NCBI GenBank assembly: GCA_001970955.1
Contig: MPUH01000082.1
Coordinates: 1 to 64,000 of the forward strand
DNA length: 64,000 bases
Source of the DNA: Stentor coeruleus
Taxonomy: Eukaryota > Ciliophora > Heterotrichea > Heterotrichida > Stentoridae
Direction of reading: 5' to 3'
Shown: piece after piece, positions 1 through 10,491 of the stretch
Layout: each line of letters begins with the position of its first letter
How positions within the stretch are numbered: position 1 is the first letter of the stretch
Made by a program: the position numbers and the translations under genes
The notes under the pieces: generated by a model
Told to the model about the DNA's origin: nothing
The model's input: the letters and a program-made list of their open reading frames with translations, nothing else
The model's database searches: none

Positions 1-1
1 A

Positions 2-61
2 CTGACCGAAGTGATATTATACGAGATAATACAAAAAATCAAAGAAATAGATTATAATTAA
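2..61 (+). CDS. Possible 3' tail of a gene that begins upstream of the window
   Basis: The frame from base 2 is open for 19 codons and ends in TAA at 59-61. The peptide is charged and helical (it contains EIIQKIKEIDYN). The base composition is a little richer than the following spacer. It could be the last codons of a left-hand neighbour, but 19 codons is too short to prove this and I recognise no family. Confidence 0.25.
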   Translation: MTEVILYEIIQKIKEIDYN

Positions 62-531
62 TAATATATATTAGTATGATATGATTTAATCCTTTGCAAA
101 AAAATTTACAACCCTAATAAAATTAATCTCTTTGAAGCAGTTATCTTAAGTTAACTAATAAAATTTTATAATTATATTTGTAAATAGTGAAAAAAATTGT
201 AAAAGCATAAGCCAAGCAAGTATTTTCATACAATTATATGGCATACATCAAAAATTTATACTGAAATTTAAGGTATAATACTTAGTACTAATGCACATAA
301 AAGCCAGTAGCTCTTATCCAATTCACGCATTTAAATTCCTTTATATATTGAATTACATGGCATTCTGATTATCTTATTTTCAATATTGTAATTTCTAAAT
401 TTGTTTTTTACATTCACATTAATATATATCTTTTAATTTTGAGCAGGAGGCTTTAAGAAGTTTATAGAAAATAATAGTGAAATGATTGAATATATAATTG
501 ACTACTCTATAGTAAATATTTATATATATTT
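62..531. other. AT-rich spacer
   Basis: No coding signal, RNA gene or repeat seen on either strand. It should contain the promoter of the PH-kinase gene. Confidence 0.5.
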
Positions 532-1779
532 ATGTCTGCACTAGATCTAAATAGTCCTAGAGAAAATTGTGCTGAGAGTTTTTGGATAGCATCTCCTATT
601 ATTCCACGGATAATCTCAATGCCGATAATATTACAAGATACTCTCTATCTGAAATCAAGAAATTCTCTGATGAAAAAGCACAAATTTATACTTACAGAAA
701 AATACATCTATTACCGAACCCCTTTGATATCAATGATAAGGGCGAAATTAACTTGGTCTCTTATTGATAGTTTTTATGAATCTACTGAAAAGGATGTTAA
801 ATTCGGATTCAGCATATCAAACAATCAAGGCGTTCAAGATTTTTATACAGATTCTGCTGAAACTTTAGAGAAATGGCTTGATAAATTAGCTCTAATATGC
901 ATAATGACTAGTTTTGATCAAGACTTTGTGATAATAAAAGACATAGATTCTGGTAGATTTGGCACTGTTTCACTTTGTCAAGATTTAAATACAGGCTTTG
1001 AATATGCAGTAAAAAAAGTTAACAAGAAAGAATTGCTAGAAATCAGTAAAATTGAGCATTTGAGAAATGAAATCAAAATACTAAAAAAAATTAACCATGA
1101 TAACTGTATCAAAGCTTATAGGGTTTATGAAGATATGGACTCAGTATTACTGATAATGGAATATATAGCCCATGGGACTCTATTGCAAAGAATGCAAAAA
1201 GTAAGATGCTTTAGTGAAGATGAGGCATCAGCTTTCATTAAAAATCTTATCGATCTCGCAAATTATTTACACTCATCAGGAATTGTACATCGTGATATTA
1301 AGCTTGAAAACATACTTATGACTTCAAGTACAAATAATTATGAATTCAAATTAGGAGACTTTGGCCTAGCCACTTACAATAAAAAATTCCACAAGTCAAA
1401 ATGTGGCTCTCCAGGTTTCATGGCTCCAGAAATTCTGAATGGAGAAGTTTATTGTTCGAAATGCGATATTTTTAGTATTGGAGTGATATGCTATATATTG
1501 CTTACAGGCAAGCCACCTTTTTCTTCAAAGAATATCAAAATTACTATAGAAAAGAACAGAGAGTGTCGTATAAAATTTGATGGGAAGAAATGGAAAAGAG
1601 TGTCACCTACTGCTATAAATTTTGTTAAAGGACTACTTTCTAAAGATCCATTATTAAGGCCTTCAGCTGATCAAGTACAGATGCATCCATGGATAAACAA
1701 ACTAACTAAAAGTGACTCTGAATACCCCATTATAATACAGAGTACTATAGAACCAAATAAATCATTAAATCATAGCTAA
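532..1779 (+). CDS. PH-domain CAMK-type Ser/Thr protein kinase
   Basis: A 415-residue kinase with the two-part layout common in ciliates. A pleckstrin-homology-like domain lies at about residues 33-125 (ILQDTLYLKSRN at the start; the final helix ends near EKWLDKLALICIM). A CAMK-like kinase domain follows at about 131-392. Visible catalytic parts are AVK (K161), HRD (253-255), DFG (276-278) and APE (298-300), so it should be active. One oddity: the glycine loop reads DSGRFGTV, with Asp139 in place of the first Gly. The PH domain suggests recruitment to phosphoinositides. The start is the first ATG in frame; Met30, just before the PH domain, is an alternative, and residues 1-30 look unlike the rest. 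It ends in TAATAATGA. Confidence 0.88.
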   Translation: MSALDLNSPRENCAESFWIASPIIPRIISMPIILQDTLYLKSRNSLMKKHKFILTEKYIYYRTPLISMIRAKLTWSLIDSFYESTEKDVKFGFSISNNQGVQDFYTDSAETLEKWLDKLALICIMTSFDQDFVIIKDIDSGRFGTVSLCQDLNTGFEYAVKKVNKKELLEISKIEHLRNEIKILKKINHDNCIKAYRVYEDMDSVLLIMEYIAHGTLLQRMQKVRCFSEDEASAFIKNLIDLANYLHSSGIVHRDIKLENILMTSSTNNYEFKLGDFGLATYNKKFHKSKCGSPGFMAPEILNGEVYCSKCDIFSIGVICYILLTGKPPFSSKNIKITIEKNRECRIKFDGKKWKRVSPTAINFVKGLLSKDPLLRPSADQVQMHPWINKLTKSDSEYPIIIQSTIEPNKSLNHS

Positions 1780-2442
1780 TAATGAGGTGTTTATAAATAA
1801 AGACTATATTTGCTGAAAATCAATTTCAAAACAATTATATAATTAGTAGAGTGTTAAATGATTTTTTTATTGCTAAGTTTGTGAAATCACAAAAAAATTG
1901 GTAGGCAAATAGAACTTGTTGTTGAGTTATGCTATGCAAAAAATTACGCTTAAAAGAGAAAAAATAATAAAAATAAATAGGTTTTATTTATACCTAATAT
2001 GAATAATAGTATATAAGTATGATTTATTTGCATAATGAGCTTAAATAGACAATATAACCATAAAATAACTTAAAAAATATAAATATAATTAGTGAATAGT
2101 ATTGGCAATATACTGCAAATTGAAAATTATTTAAAAATTATAATTTATCTAATATCCATCCCATCGCTAATTTTAAGTTACCAAGTATAAAATCATCCAA
2201 GTAATCAACATAATAAGTTACCTTTAGTTATCAAGAAAATGCAAATTAAGAATGGGGATGAATCGAATCAACTATAAAAATAATTATTAAATGTAAAAAT
2301 AAAATACCTCAATCTATTGGCAAAGATAATATTAAAAATATTAAGGTAAATCTAAATACCCCTTTATCATTCTTATTAAACAAGTAAAATCCTAATTATT
2401 TTTTTATCTACTGGATATAATTCAAGCATATACTTATTATAT
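1780..2442. other. AT-rich spacer between convergent genes
   Basis: About 660 bases between two stop codons. I see no credible reading frame, RNA gene or repeat. Confidence 0.5.
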
Positions 2443-4443
2443 CTAACTTTCATTTAGCAGAGCCCATTCCTTTATCATCCTCGTAAGTGTAAACGTCATT
2501 TTTTCGTCTAAAGTTTCTTCGCATTTTTTGATGATTTTCATTATATCAATCTTTTCTGCATTACGAACCTGCATGATTTTAACTGCTTCATATATCAGAT
2601 TAGCTCCTATTAGCGTATCTATCAGCTTCTCAAGAGCTTTAATCCTATATAAAATATCAACAGCCAATTGAAAGAAATTTGGATATTTAGTAGAATTTGC
2701 CAACAACAATGTAGCAAGCTCAGAACTATCAGATATTATGCGAAGCTGCAATTGATGTTGTAACATTATATAATTCTCAGACTTCAATAATAGTTTTACA
2801 AATAAAATCTGGATATTTTGCTGCACTTGAAGGTCTTGCAATATTAATGATCTCATGTATTCCTGAATAACTAATATGAAATATTGGATTGGCACAGTGC
2901 TTTCTTCAAATAAAGGCTGGAAAAGAATTGAAAATACATCTGATTGTAGTAAAACAGTCATTCCTTCTTCGATTTTCATGTCAGATTCAGAGTTGGATGA
3001 GAACTTGCGAGGATTTTTGTCTATAATACTTATGGTTTGAGCTCTGCGGAGTTTTTTCTCTAAAGCTGCAATTTTATAATAAGAGCTGATAGCTGCGAAA
3101 AACTGAGATAAGACCGATAAGTCAATTTGATTTTTTAAGCATCTTTTCAGATACTGAAAAGCGAGGATTTTACAATTGCTTCTTCTTAACAAAAAAAGTA
3201 TCGCTTCGACCTGATCAGGATGATTTTGGATGATATAAGGTGCATTAAACACAATTTTATAGCATCTGCCCTCCTTTGTATCAACACAAATATCTTTATC
3301 GATATATACCAAAGAGTCACTTAAAGGAAAAGCGCATTCTCCCCCTCTTCCTTTAAGTGTTTTAATTGTTGCGCAGTTTTCTAAAGTGCTAATGTTTTTC
3401 CCATCATAAAAAAAGTCTGATGAAAGATTAAATGACTCTCCCATTGGGACAAGTTTTATTTTCACAACGACATCTGGTAAGGTTTCTTTCATATCATTCC
3501 AGAAAATATAAAAAGGACTATTACTATATTTTCTGCTTTTTATATCTATGATATATGTTTCTTGTAATGTATAGTTTTGCATTACTAGAAGGTTATCAAC
3601 AGCACGAATTCCATATGAGCCAACTAGAAGTTGAATTTCTTCTTGGACACTTGAAACTTTTTCATGAGTTACTTTAAACATTTTCAATCTTCCTGTTAAA
3701 CATTGCAAATGAATAAAATAAGTAGTCCCATATATATAAGCTAAGCATACTGAATGAGGGCTTGAAAGTGCGGCTATTTCTTTTTTCCCTGTTAAGCTTG
3801 TTATGTTCGGAGGGGATTCAGTCCATTTGTCTGTCACTGATGGGGCTAAGTCACAGTTAAAACGCTGACCATTGAAGAACTTAGCACCTTTGTTTTGATT
3901 AACGAAAAATGTGCTGAACTGACCAAGTTTTGGTGGTGAAGAAGCTGCTACTAAAATACCTTCTGTGCTTTCAAACCAATAATGCCCAACAACCAAAGGG
4001 TAGTTCCGCACCGTCATAATTTTACTGAGCTTAGGAAATAACTTGAAAAACTCAATTCCTGTCGTTGATACCACAACCATATCGCTGTATAGTGAATTGC
4101 TGAGCCAGTGATATCCCAATATATTTTTATTTTTCCCGTATAATACAAAGTGCTGGTTAGTTTCTATAAGTAAAAACTCCTGCTTAGGCCATACCAAATC
4201 GTGATTGTTCCTTTGGAATGCAAGAATGCTTCCATTGGTCGAAAAACAACAAGACAAAAACGGAGCACTTACTATTTCTTACCTGAAGTCTAATAAATCA
4301 AGATAAGGATAAGTCTTAAGATCATCTACTCCTTTCGAATACATGTAATTAAACTTTTTAAACACGAGCCGACGCTGTGAACTGTTGTAAAACATCTCTA
4401 CCGCTGAGCCATGCTGCCACTTTTCAATAATACCGAGTTCCAT
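2443..4443 (-). CDS. RMC1: RMC1 (regulator of MON1-CCZ1, Mic1 family), one 15-nt intron
   Basis: Exon 1 is 4443-4283, the intron is 4282-4268 (GTAAGAAATAGTAAG on the minus strand) and exon 2 is 4267-2443, giving 661 residues ending in TAG. Splicing joins DFS to APFLSCC and restores the first strand of the N-terminal beta-propeller. The segment SILAFQRNN and the following ILGYHW and GIEFFKL match the pattern of RMC1/C18orf8, and the C-terminal half is the helical Mic1 domain (VEAILFLLRRSNCKILAFQ). RMC1 supports the Mon1-Ccz1 exchange factor that activates Rab7 on late endosomes and in autophagy. The intron splits a codon in phase 2. Without the intron the protein would have no ATG start. Its start lies 149 bases past the stop of PSF2, in the same orientation. 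Confidence 0.85.
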
Positions 4444-4592
4444 TCAGAAATCTATTTATTAACTATAAGCCAATATAAATTTATTCTTCAATCATAGCAT
4501 TATATAAACCAAAATCACTATTTTATGGTTGTAAAGCTAAGTTGCTTCATAAGAGAAGGCTTAAGTAAATAAGATATGCGATTAAAGGAAAA

Positions 4593-5132
4593 TTAGTCAT
4601 TATTCTCAGTTTTTCTCATATAGTCAATGCTATCATAAGTAGCAGGAAGTAATCTTCGTATAGCTTGAAGCTCAATAGAAGCAATATCTTTGAAATTTGC
4701 ATATAAGTTTTCTACAGTGATTTTTTGTAAACTATTTCTGATTTTTGAAGTTCTTAAGTCTTGAAGATCTTGGATCAAGCGACAAATCAGCACATGATTT
4801 GGGATATCTTCTTTAGCATGAGCTAAAAGGAGTGATGAAACTTCCATATAATAGAAATCCAGCTCAGAGAATTCTTCTTTCTTGCGCTCTTCTTCAAATT
4901 TGTCTTTGAGGACTTGCAAATCCATCCAAGCAGGGGGGATTATTCTGCATTTTTGTTGGCGTTTAAGGAAAACTCCAAGCCATAAAGGGACTTCGATAGC
5001 TACTGAAGGACGTAAGGGACCATAAAAACCACTGAGTATTTGGAACCCTGCGTGTTTGAAGTTAGGAATTATTGTGATTTTTGTGTTTTCAGCGAAAAAC
5101 TCTGATTCCGGCAAGGTTATTTCGTTCTCCAT
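4593..5132 (-). CDS. PSF2: GINS complex subunit PSF2 (GINS2)
   Basis: A 179-residue protein, close to the usual PSF2 length of about 185. The N-terminal segment EFFAENTKITIIPNF, the central VEVPLWL-like stretch (here AIEVPLWLGVFLKRQQKC) and PPAWMDL are diagnostic of PSF2. FYYMEVSSLLLAHA and the C-terminal helices match the GINS A domain. GINS joins MCM2-7 and Cdc45 in the replicative CMG helicase. No intron; the start is the only ATG that gives a full N-terminus. Ends in TAA. Confidence 0.93.
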   Translation of the reverse strand: MENEITLPESEFFAENTKITIIPNFKHAGFQILSGFYGPLRPSVAIEVPLWLGVFLKRQQKCRIIPPAWMDLQVLKDKFEEERKKEEFSELDFYYMEVSSLLLAHAKEDIPNHVLICRLIQDLQDLRTSKIRNSLQKITVENLYANFKDIASIELQAIRRLLPATYDSIDYMRKTENND

Positions 5133-5541
5133 TTCCCGCTAATTATATATGTCTCATTCCCACAGTAGGCAATATAATAATATATTAAGATTCACTTTCG
5201 ATTTAGTGGCATTTCATATATTTAATAGACCTTATCAGAAATAAGTATGAAGAAAATTTTAACTGTGATAGTTTGAGAATAATTGATTAAAAACTATTAC
5301 TGATAGTTAATAATATGATTTAATTCTTGATACTACTAAAAACTTATGTTTATTACTTTAATTCACATTTAGTTAAAATATGTATTATAAATACCCTGTT
5401 AAGGATAAAGAAATATACCTGATATTATTTTTAAAAAAAACACTTAGAAATATTCATATTTTAAAATTATATAACTTTAATGCATATGTAAAAAAATGAT
5501 ATTTGTGTACGAATGATACTTTTAATAACTCTATAAATATA
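5133..5541. other. AT-rich divergent spacer
   Basis: A shared upstream region for PSF2 (minus strand) and the small coiled-coil gene (plus strand). No recognisable element apart from AT tracts. Confidence 0.45.
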
Positions 5542-5760
5542 ATGGCCGATTATAATGCTCCTGATGAAGATAAAGAAATTGAATGCTTTACAAAACTTCA
5601 GCAAAAACTTGATAAAGTTAAGAATTATCGAAGCAATAATCAAAAAAGGATGATTATTTTAAAAGAAGAGATGCGCAAAGTTCGGGACCATATGGAGAAT
5701 ATCAACCTTCAGCAAAACCTTGCTATTAACAAAGTGATTTCTGGAAGACGTAAAACATAA
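5542..5760 (+). CDS. Small coiled-coil protein of unknown function
   Basis: A 72-residue protein that is acidic at the N-terminus (MADYNAPDEDKEIE) and then forms one amphipathic helix or coiled coil rich in Lys, Glu and Gln to the end (SGRRKT). The frame is also open 13 codons upstream of this ATG, but that part has spacer-like composition, so I prefer the start at 5542. I recognise no family. Ends in TAA. Confidence 0.6.
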   Translation: MADYNAPDEDKEIECFTKLQQKLDKVKNYRSNNQKRMIILKEEMRKVRDHMENINLQQNLAINKVISGRRKT

Positions 5761-5909
5761 TCCATAAAAATTATGATGGTTGCCTACAATAATATTTCCC
5801 CAAATTTTAGTCTTATCTAATCACAGTATAATGCAAATGATTTTGATGCTTTAATCTTACGCACTTTTTCTCTAATTTTCCTATTTGAATCCTAATAATT
5901 ATATCATAT

Positions 5910-6263
5910 ATGGACATACTAGCTACTTTTTTCGACAGATCCTCAAAATGCAGTAGCTGTTTTAGACTGTTTGAACTCATACAAAAAAGAAGACAATGCA
6001 GAGTATGTCGTAATTTATAATCAGGTAAGATATTTTGCAAACATTGCAGCATAAAAATTGCTAAAAGTTTTACAAGTCAAAGATATTGTAATAATTGTTA
6101 TCACAAACTTATAGTAGAGAAAACAGCTATGTTTGAGCCAATTAGGTATCAAAGCTTGAAAAAATACACTGTGGATAGTTTTCAAAGACAGTCTAGATCA
6201 CAAAGCAATGTACCAAAAAGAAACAAAAAGATTAGTAATGAAAATATGAATTCATCAGTATGA
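5910..6263 (+). CDS. Small FYVE-type zinc-finger protein, one 15-nt intron
   Basis: Exon 1 is 5910-6009, the intron is 6010-6024 (GTAATTTATAATCAG) and exon 2 is 6025-6263, giving 112 residues ending in TGA. Splicing creates a cysteine pattern of the FYVE/FYVE-related type: C14-C17, C30-C33, C38-C41 and C55-C58, with the basic stretch QKRRQCRVC before the second pair and RYCNNCY at the last. FYVE fingers bind phosphatidylinositol 3-phosphate on endosomes, but the canonical WxxD and full RRHHCR signatures are missing, so lipid specificity is uncertain. The tail is basic and Ser/Asn-rich. After the TGA the frame stays open for another 35 codons, then has a second TGA and a TAA at 6393-6395, so the true 3' end may lie further on. 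Confidence 0.72.
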
Positions 6264-6395
6264 GCTGGCATGATTAGTTCTTTAATACATGTAATAATGG
6301 GAGAAATTAGAATAATTAGAGGGTTATGGAATTTTATTAAGAAATTAATGATGATGCTCAAAGCTAGTTTGCCATGAAATTTTACTGATTTAATG

Positions 6396-6909
6396 TAAAG
6401 GTCTGCAAAGATAGTATTTATGTGATAATTCTCAAAAGATTATCTGTGATGAAATGTGTAAATTTAATATTTTTTTCTTTCAATAATAAGTAATTTCTTA
6501 GATCCGTTTCCATATACTTTTTATTTAAGTGAATGTGCTATTAATTTTAAAATATATTATTTTCTAGCAGTTTGATATACTTAATGGCCAATTTTCAGAA
6601 AATAAAAAAAAACTTAAAATGAAGTATAACAATTTAGCTAATTTTTTAATCAAAGAATGAATAAAAGCATCCTAGTAAATAAATTTAAAAAGTAAAAAAT
6701 AAACTAGATATTTAGAATAAAAAATATGAGCATGAGTTAAGCTGAAAATTCACTTTAAATTATTTGATATTTAATCTTATATCCTCAAGTATTTCATCAA
6801 ATAGTTTTTAGCTACAAATGAGTTGCAAATCTTAATGTATTTTTAAATATGATTGTGTTAAATACCATGAGTTAAATCTAAGATACTACATTCAACAAAA
6901 ATTAGAGTA
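6396..6909. other. AT-rich spacer
   Basis: Past the possible extension of the FYVE gene I see only AT-rich sequence with no coding frame. Confidence 0.4.
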
Positions 6910-8253
6910 TTATTCTTCAGGGCAATACGATTTTGTATCATCTCTAGAACTATTAACCGTATACTCGATTATCCCATATGTAGGTACAATAATTGTGCAA
7001 AGTGCCAAGAGCATTGTCATAGAAATAACCATTAACGAAGACCTTTTATATTTGTTTACCAAAACCTTAATCCCAACTATTCCAATAATCGAGCCAATAA
7101 AAGCAGACCCAGCAACCCACAATGCATAATAATAATTGATATGCCCAGATATAACATACAAAATCGCTGCTAAAGATGAAGTTAACACATACAAAACACT
7201 TGATGTTGGAACTATAACTTCTGTTCTTAATCCTAGCTTATACATAATTGGTGACATAATAATCCCTCCACCAATACTAAGAAGTCCAGCTGCTATGCCA
7301 GCCATAATAGATACTATCACACAAATAAAACAAGGTAGAAAGTTCCAAATCATATCGCAATCATCAAAATGATAACCTACATTGATTTTTTTTCTGCACC
7401 TTCTGTTAAGATAAATAGCAATTAATAAAGTAAGGAACAATGAAAATCCTGCAGTAGATCCAGTAAAAACCCAATATTCAGCTGAACAAAAAGGAACATC
7501 GATAATACTATGAAAATATTTACTCCCTCTCATTAAGGAAATAAGGACATTGTATCCATATATAAACACAAGGAGTGTTGTAAGTAATGGTGGCGCACAC
7601 ATTTTATCTGATTTAAGTATTTGCTGAAGTGGCTTAGCTATACGATCAGAGCTTACATATGTAATATTATATTGTTCTTCACTGTTTATTGATGATTTTA
7701 ATACTAAGGTTTTTTCTTTGTTTTCTAAAGTATAGGATTTCATAGAAGCTCGAGCTGCTTCAAAAGTTATCCATACAAGGACTAAAGTAAGTAAAGATAA
7801 TGTAGCCCAAACGGGGAATATCATCGATAAAAATACTCCTGATGTAGTTCCTAAAAGTAGTGGAGTTATTACAACTACTAACAATTCATAGTCAATTGCA
7901 GGCTTTTCCCTTGTAGGATGACGAAGATGTAATCTCATTAATGTTCCAATTAGTGTGCCTGAGAATACAGTAATTTGTGATAGTGGCACAGCTTCTTCTA
8001 CCTTAAAATTAAAAACCACAATCAAAATAATCGTCATTAAAGGTCCTCCTCCAAGTCCTGAAGCATTTGCAAGAGCGCTCACTGATGCAACACAAATAGC
8101 CCCTAAAGCGTCATAGTAAGAAATTGGCATTAAGTTTTTATGTTCGCATTTATCAGAAACACAATCGTACATGTGATGGCAATCTTCGTTTACCTTGCAG
8201 GCACTTGAAATTATGCAAAAGATTAGGATCCATTTAATCGTTTTGGTTAACAT
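6910..8253 (-). CDS. TauE/SafE-family (sulfite exporter-like) membrane transporter
   Basis: A 447-residue polytopic membrane protein. The N-terminus is a signal peptide (MLTKTIKWILIFCIISSA), followed by a short Cys-rich luminal stretch with six cysteines and then two related halves. Each half has the glycine-rich family signature: SGLGGGPLMTIIL near residue 65 and LLSIGGGIIMSPIMYK near 325. A hydrophilic loop of about 50 residues joins the halves. Bacterial relatives export sulfite, sulfoacetate or other organosulfur anions; substrates of the ciliate and plant members are mostly unknown. Ends in TAA. The start is 113 bases from the divergent phosphatase gene. Confidence 0.85.
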   Translation of the reverse strand: MLTKTIKWILIFCIISSACKVNEDCHHMYDCVSDKCEHKNLMPISYYDALGAICVASVSALANASGLGGGPLMTIILIVVFNFKVEEAVPLSQITVFSGTLIGTLMRLHLRHPTREKPAIDYELLVVVITPLLLGTTSGVFLSMIFPVWATLSLLTLVLVWITFEAARASMKSYTLENKEKTLVLKSSINSEEQYNITYVSSDRIAKPLQQILKSDKMCAPPLLTTLLVFIYGYNVLISLMRGSKYFHSIIDVPFCSAEYWVFTGSTAGFSLFLTLLIAIYLNRRCRKKINVGYHFDDCDMIWNFLPCFICVIVSIMAGIAAGLLSIGGGIIMSPIMYKLGLRTEVIVPTSSVLYVLTSSLAAILYVISGHINYYYALWVAGSAFIGSIIGIVGIKVLVNKYKRSSLMVISMTMLLALCTIIVPTYGIIEYTVNSSRDDTKSYCPEE

Positions 8254-8366
8254 TACAGCATGAGGTATTCATTAGTTTATGTATCTAGGCTTCAAAGTAA
8301 TAAAATCTATTTTATTTCAGAGACTTGATATGTCTCTAGGAGTTTATGAAAATATAGTTACTAAAG
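8254..8366. promoter_or_regulatory. Short divergent intergenic region, shared promoter
   Basis: Only 113 bases separate the start codons of the TauE-like gene (minus strand) and the 5-phosphatase gene (plus strand), so both promoters must lie here or inside the genes. No specific motif can be singled out. Confidence 0.5.
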
Positions 8367-9323
8367 ATGTCTGATCCAGCTTCACCTACAATTAACAGGC
8401 CGTTTGATTCTTGGAAACAAATTATTCCGATCTGGCAGAATGAGCCTCTACCAGAAGGTTTAGATGTACTTAGAATAGCAGTCATTACATGGAATATGAA
8501 AGGAAAACCTCCTCCAGAAGATGTTTCTGACATAATACTCAAGCCAGCATTACATCATATATATGTCATTTGTACACAGGAATGCATGAGGCCAATTGCA
8601 TTATCTGTTATATACTCTTCAATGATTGTTTGGGAGCAGACAATTACTAAGGAACTTGGGGATGACTATAGGTTTATTGGCGGGGAAAGCATTGGTGGAA
8701 CTCATATGATGCTTATTGTTCATAAGAGTATTATTCATTTGTGTAGTCAGCCAAGAATTGACACAGTTTCAACAGGATTTTTTAATATAATCCCTAACAA
8801 AGGGGCTGTCGGAATTTGTTTTAATGTAAAAAGTACAAGTTTTTTACTTATTGGCAGTCATTTAGCTTCAGGTGAGGGCTGTGTGACAGACAGAAATGAA
8901 AATTTTAACAGAATAGAATCTGAACTTGAGCTTGGCGATCGGAGAGAAACTCTTGCTTCTAATAGATTTGATTGTGCATTCTTTTTAGGTGACTTAAATT
9001 ACAGAATAAAGGTATCTGCTTTATTTGCTAATGGTCTGATACTTAACCATGAAAAATATGCGCTTTTAAAGAAAGATGAACTTATTTATGAAATTTCAGA
9101 AGGCCGTACTGCATATGGGTTTAAAGAAGGCCTTATAACATTTCCTCCAACTTTTAAATACAAAGGCAATGAATATGTGTTAAAACGTATTCCATCTTGG
9201 ACAGATCGAATTTTGTTCAAATCAAAAAATGATATTCTTAAACAACAGACATATGGGCATATACCGTATAATACTTATTCAGACCATAAGCCTGTTTTTA
9301 GTCAATTCACTGTCCAAGTTTAA
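8367..9323 (+). CDS. Inositol polyphosphate 5-phosphatase (IPPc domain)
   Basis: A 318-residue protein that is essentially one IPPc catalytic domain, a member of the Mg-dependent exo/endonuclease-phosphatase fold. Visible motifs in order are ITWNMKG, IYVICTQE (metal-binding Glu), SHLASGEG, FFLGDLNYRI (catalytic Asp and Asn), PSWTDRILF and YSDHKPVFSQF (catalytic Asp-His). It should remove the 5-phosphate from PI(4,5)P2, PI(3,4,5)P3 or soluble inositol phosphates. There is no SH2, Sac1 or ASH/RhoGAP extension, so it is a minimal type. Ends in TAA. Confidence 0.93.
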   Translation: MSDPASPTINRPFDSWKQIIPIWQNEPLPEGLDVLRIAVITWNMKGKPPPEDVSDIILKPALHHIYVICTQECMRPIALSVIYSSMIVWEQTITKELGDDYRFIGGESIGGTHMMLIVHKSIIHLCSQPRIDTVSTGFFNIIPNKGAVGICFNVKSTSFLLIGSHLASGEGCVTDRNENFNRIESELELGDRRETLASNRFDCAFFLGDLNYRIKVSALFANGLILNHEKYALLKKDELIYEISEGRTAYGFKEGLITFPPTFKYKGNEYVLKRIPSWTDRILFKSKNDILKQQTYGHIPYNTYSDHKPVFSQFTVQV

Positions 9324-10491
9324 AAATAAGTATTTAAAATTTACTGGAGCTATAATGATTTATAATGTATCAGAATTAAAATAGAATAGTCATAAATTTT
9401 AAATCATTACCCTAGCTAAACTAATACTTTTAATAGAAAAAGTCATTAGAAAACTTATAAATGGTATATTTTGTATATAATCTATATTTCTTGTTCGCAG
9501 GCACTTAACTTTTCAGAAAATATGATTAATATAAGGGCAATTTTCTAATATTACTAACTTCATATTACTGACTACTATAAAGGTTAATACTTTCATATTA
9601 TTGTTTTTAAATTCTTTAAATCGAATTCTCTATGGACTTCATAACTTTTACACATGCTTCTATTACTGAAATAATGAGTAAAGCAATAAAAATAATTTTA
9701 GATAATATAAAAGGGCATTTGTGAAACTGAATTCAATTGAGTTTGATGATTGCATATTAACTGGAGTATCAAATTTACACTTTCCACTAAGTGACCAATT
9801 AAATTTATAAGTTCAATTATTATGCTTCTTCCATGCCCCTAAATTACAAATTCACTTATCTTGCTCTTTTATTTCAATAACACAATCAATAATCATGAAA
9901 ACTTTAAACTTGAAATAGCTCGGCTGAAGGGATATGGATAGATATTCCTCTTGCTGTGTAGAGAATATATAGAACTTGAACTAGTTTATAAATTAAATCA
10001 GTATCAAGGGCAGAACGCTGGAAACCAAAAATCCAGATTTTTCAAAGTTTATCAGAATTATGTGAAGATATAGAGAAAATATATTATCAGCGAATAAAAG
10101 TCTGGCTGTATTTTTAGTTCATAGCTTCTTCCATAGTCTAAGTCCTTTGAATCTAGCGTAAAACTCATTTTATTGTGGATTTTACTAATAGAAGCACTGT
10201 GAAAGGTATATAAGATTTTGAAAAATTTCCTATATTCAAAGATGCAAAATATCTTAATCCAGCAAAGCAACTTTCTAAAATAAAAGTCTGGGTAAAAATC
10301 AAGAACTAGTGAAAATTGACGGAGATTCACACTAAACCAGCATCCAAGCTATTATTAATTTCAACTACAACAAATAATTATATACCCTAAATCACACTTT
10401 ATTTACCTCATTTCCAAGTTTTTAAATTGAAATAAGAAACTAATCTAATTTCTAATATAACTCTAAGTTATCTTTTAATATATAATAAATA
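9324..10491. other. Long spacer with a possible degenerate reading frame
   Basis: The first 300 bases are plain AT-rich spacer. From about 9632 to 10340 the composition is richer, and the frame starting at the ATG at 9632 gives protein-like pieces (for example RAERWKPKIQIFQSLSELC) broken by many stops. A minus-strand open frame at 10058-10330 overlaps it. The words ATAAAAGTCTGG occur twice, about 185 bases apart (near 10095 and 10280). I cannot support a gene here; a worn pseudogene or an untranslated RNA is possible. Confidence 0.3.

Noticed and set aside
582-767. Alternative frame at the 5' end of the PH-kinase gene
   Set aside because: It overlaps the PH domain in another frame and has no continuation into the kinase; no mini-intron links it in phase.
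8336-8542. Minus-strand 68-codon frame over the 5-phosphatase start
   Set aside because: Overlaps the conserved start of a clear gene and has no family.
10058-10330. Minus-strand 90-codon open frame
   Set aside because: Rich in Phe, Tyr and Ile as expected from AT-rich antisense; the opposite strand looks at least as coding. No other support.
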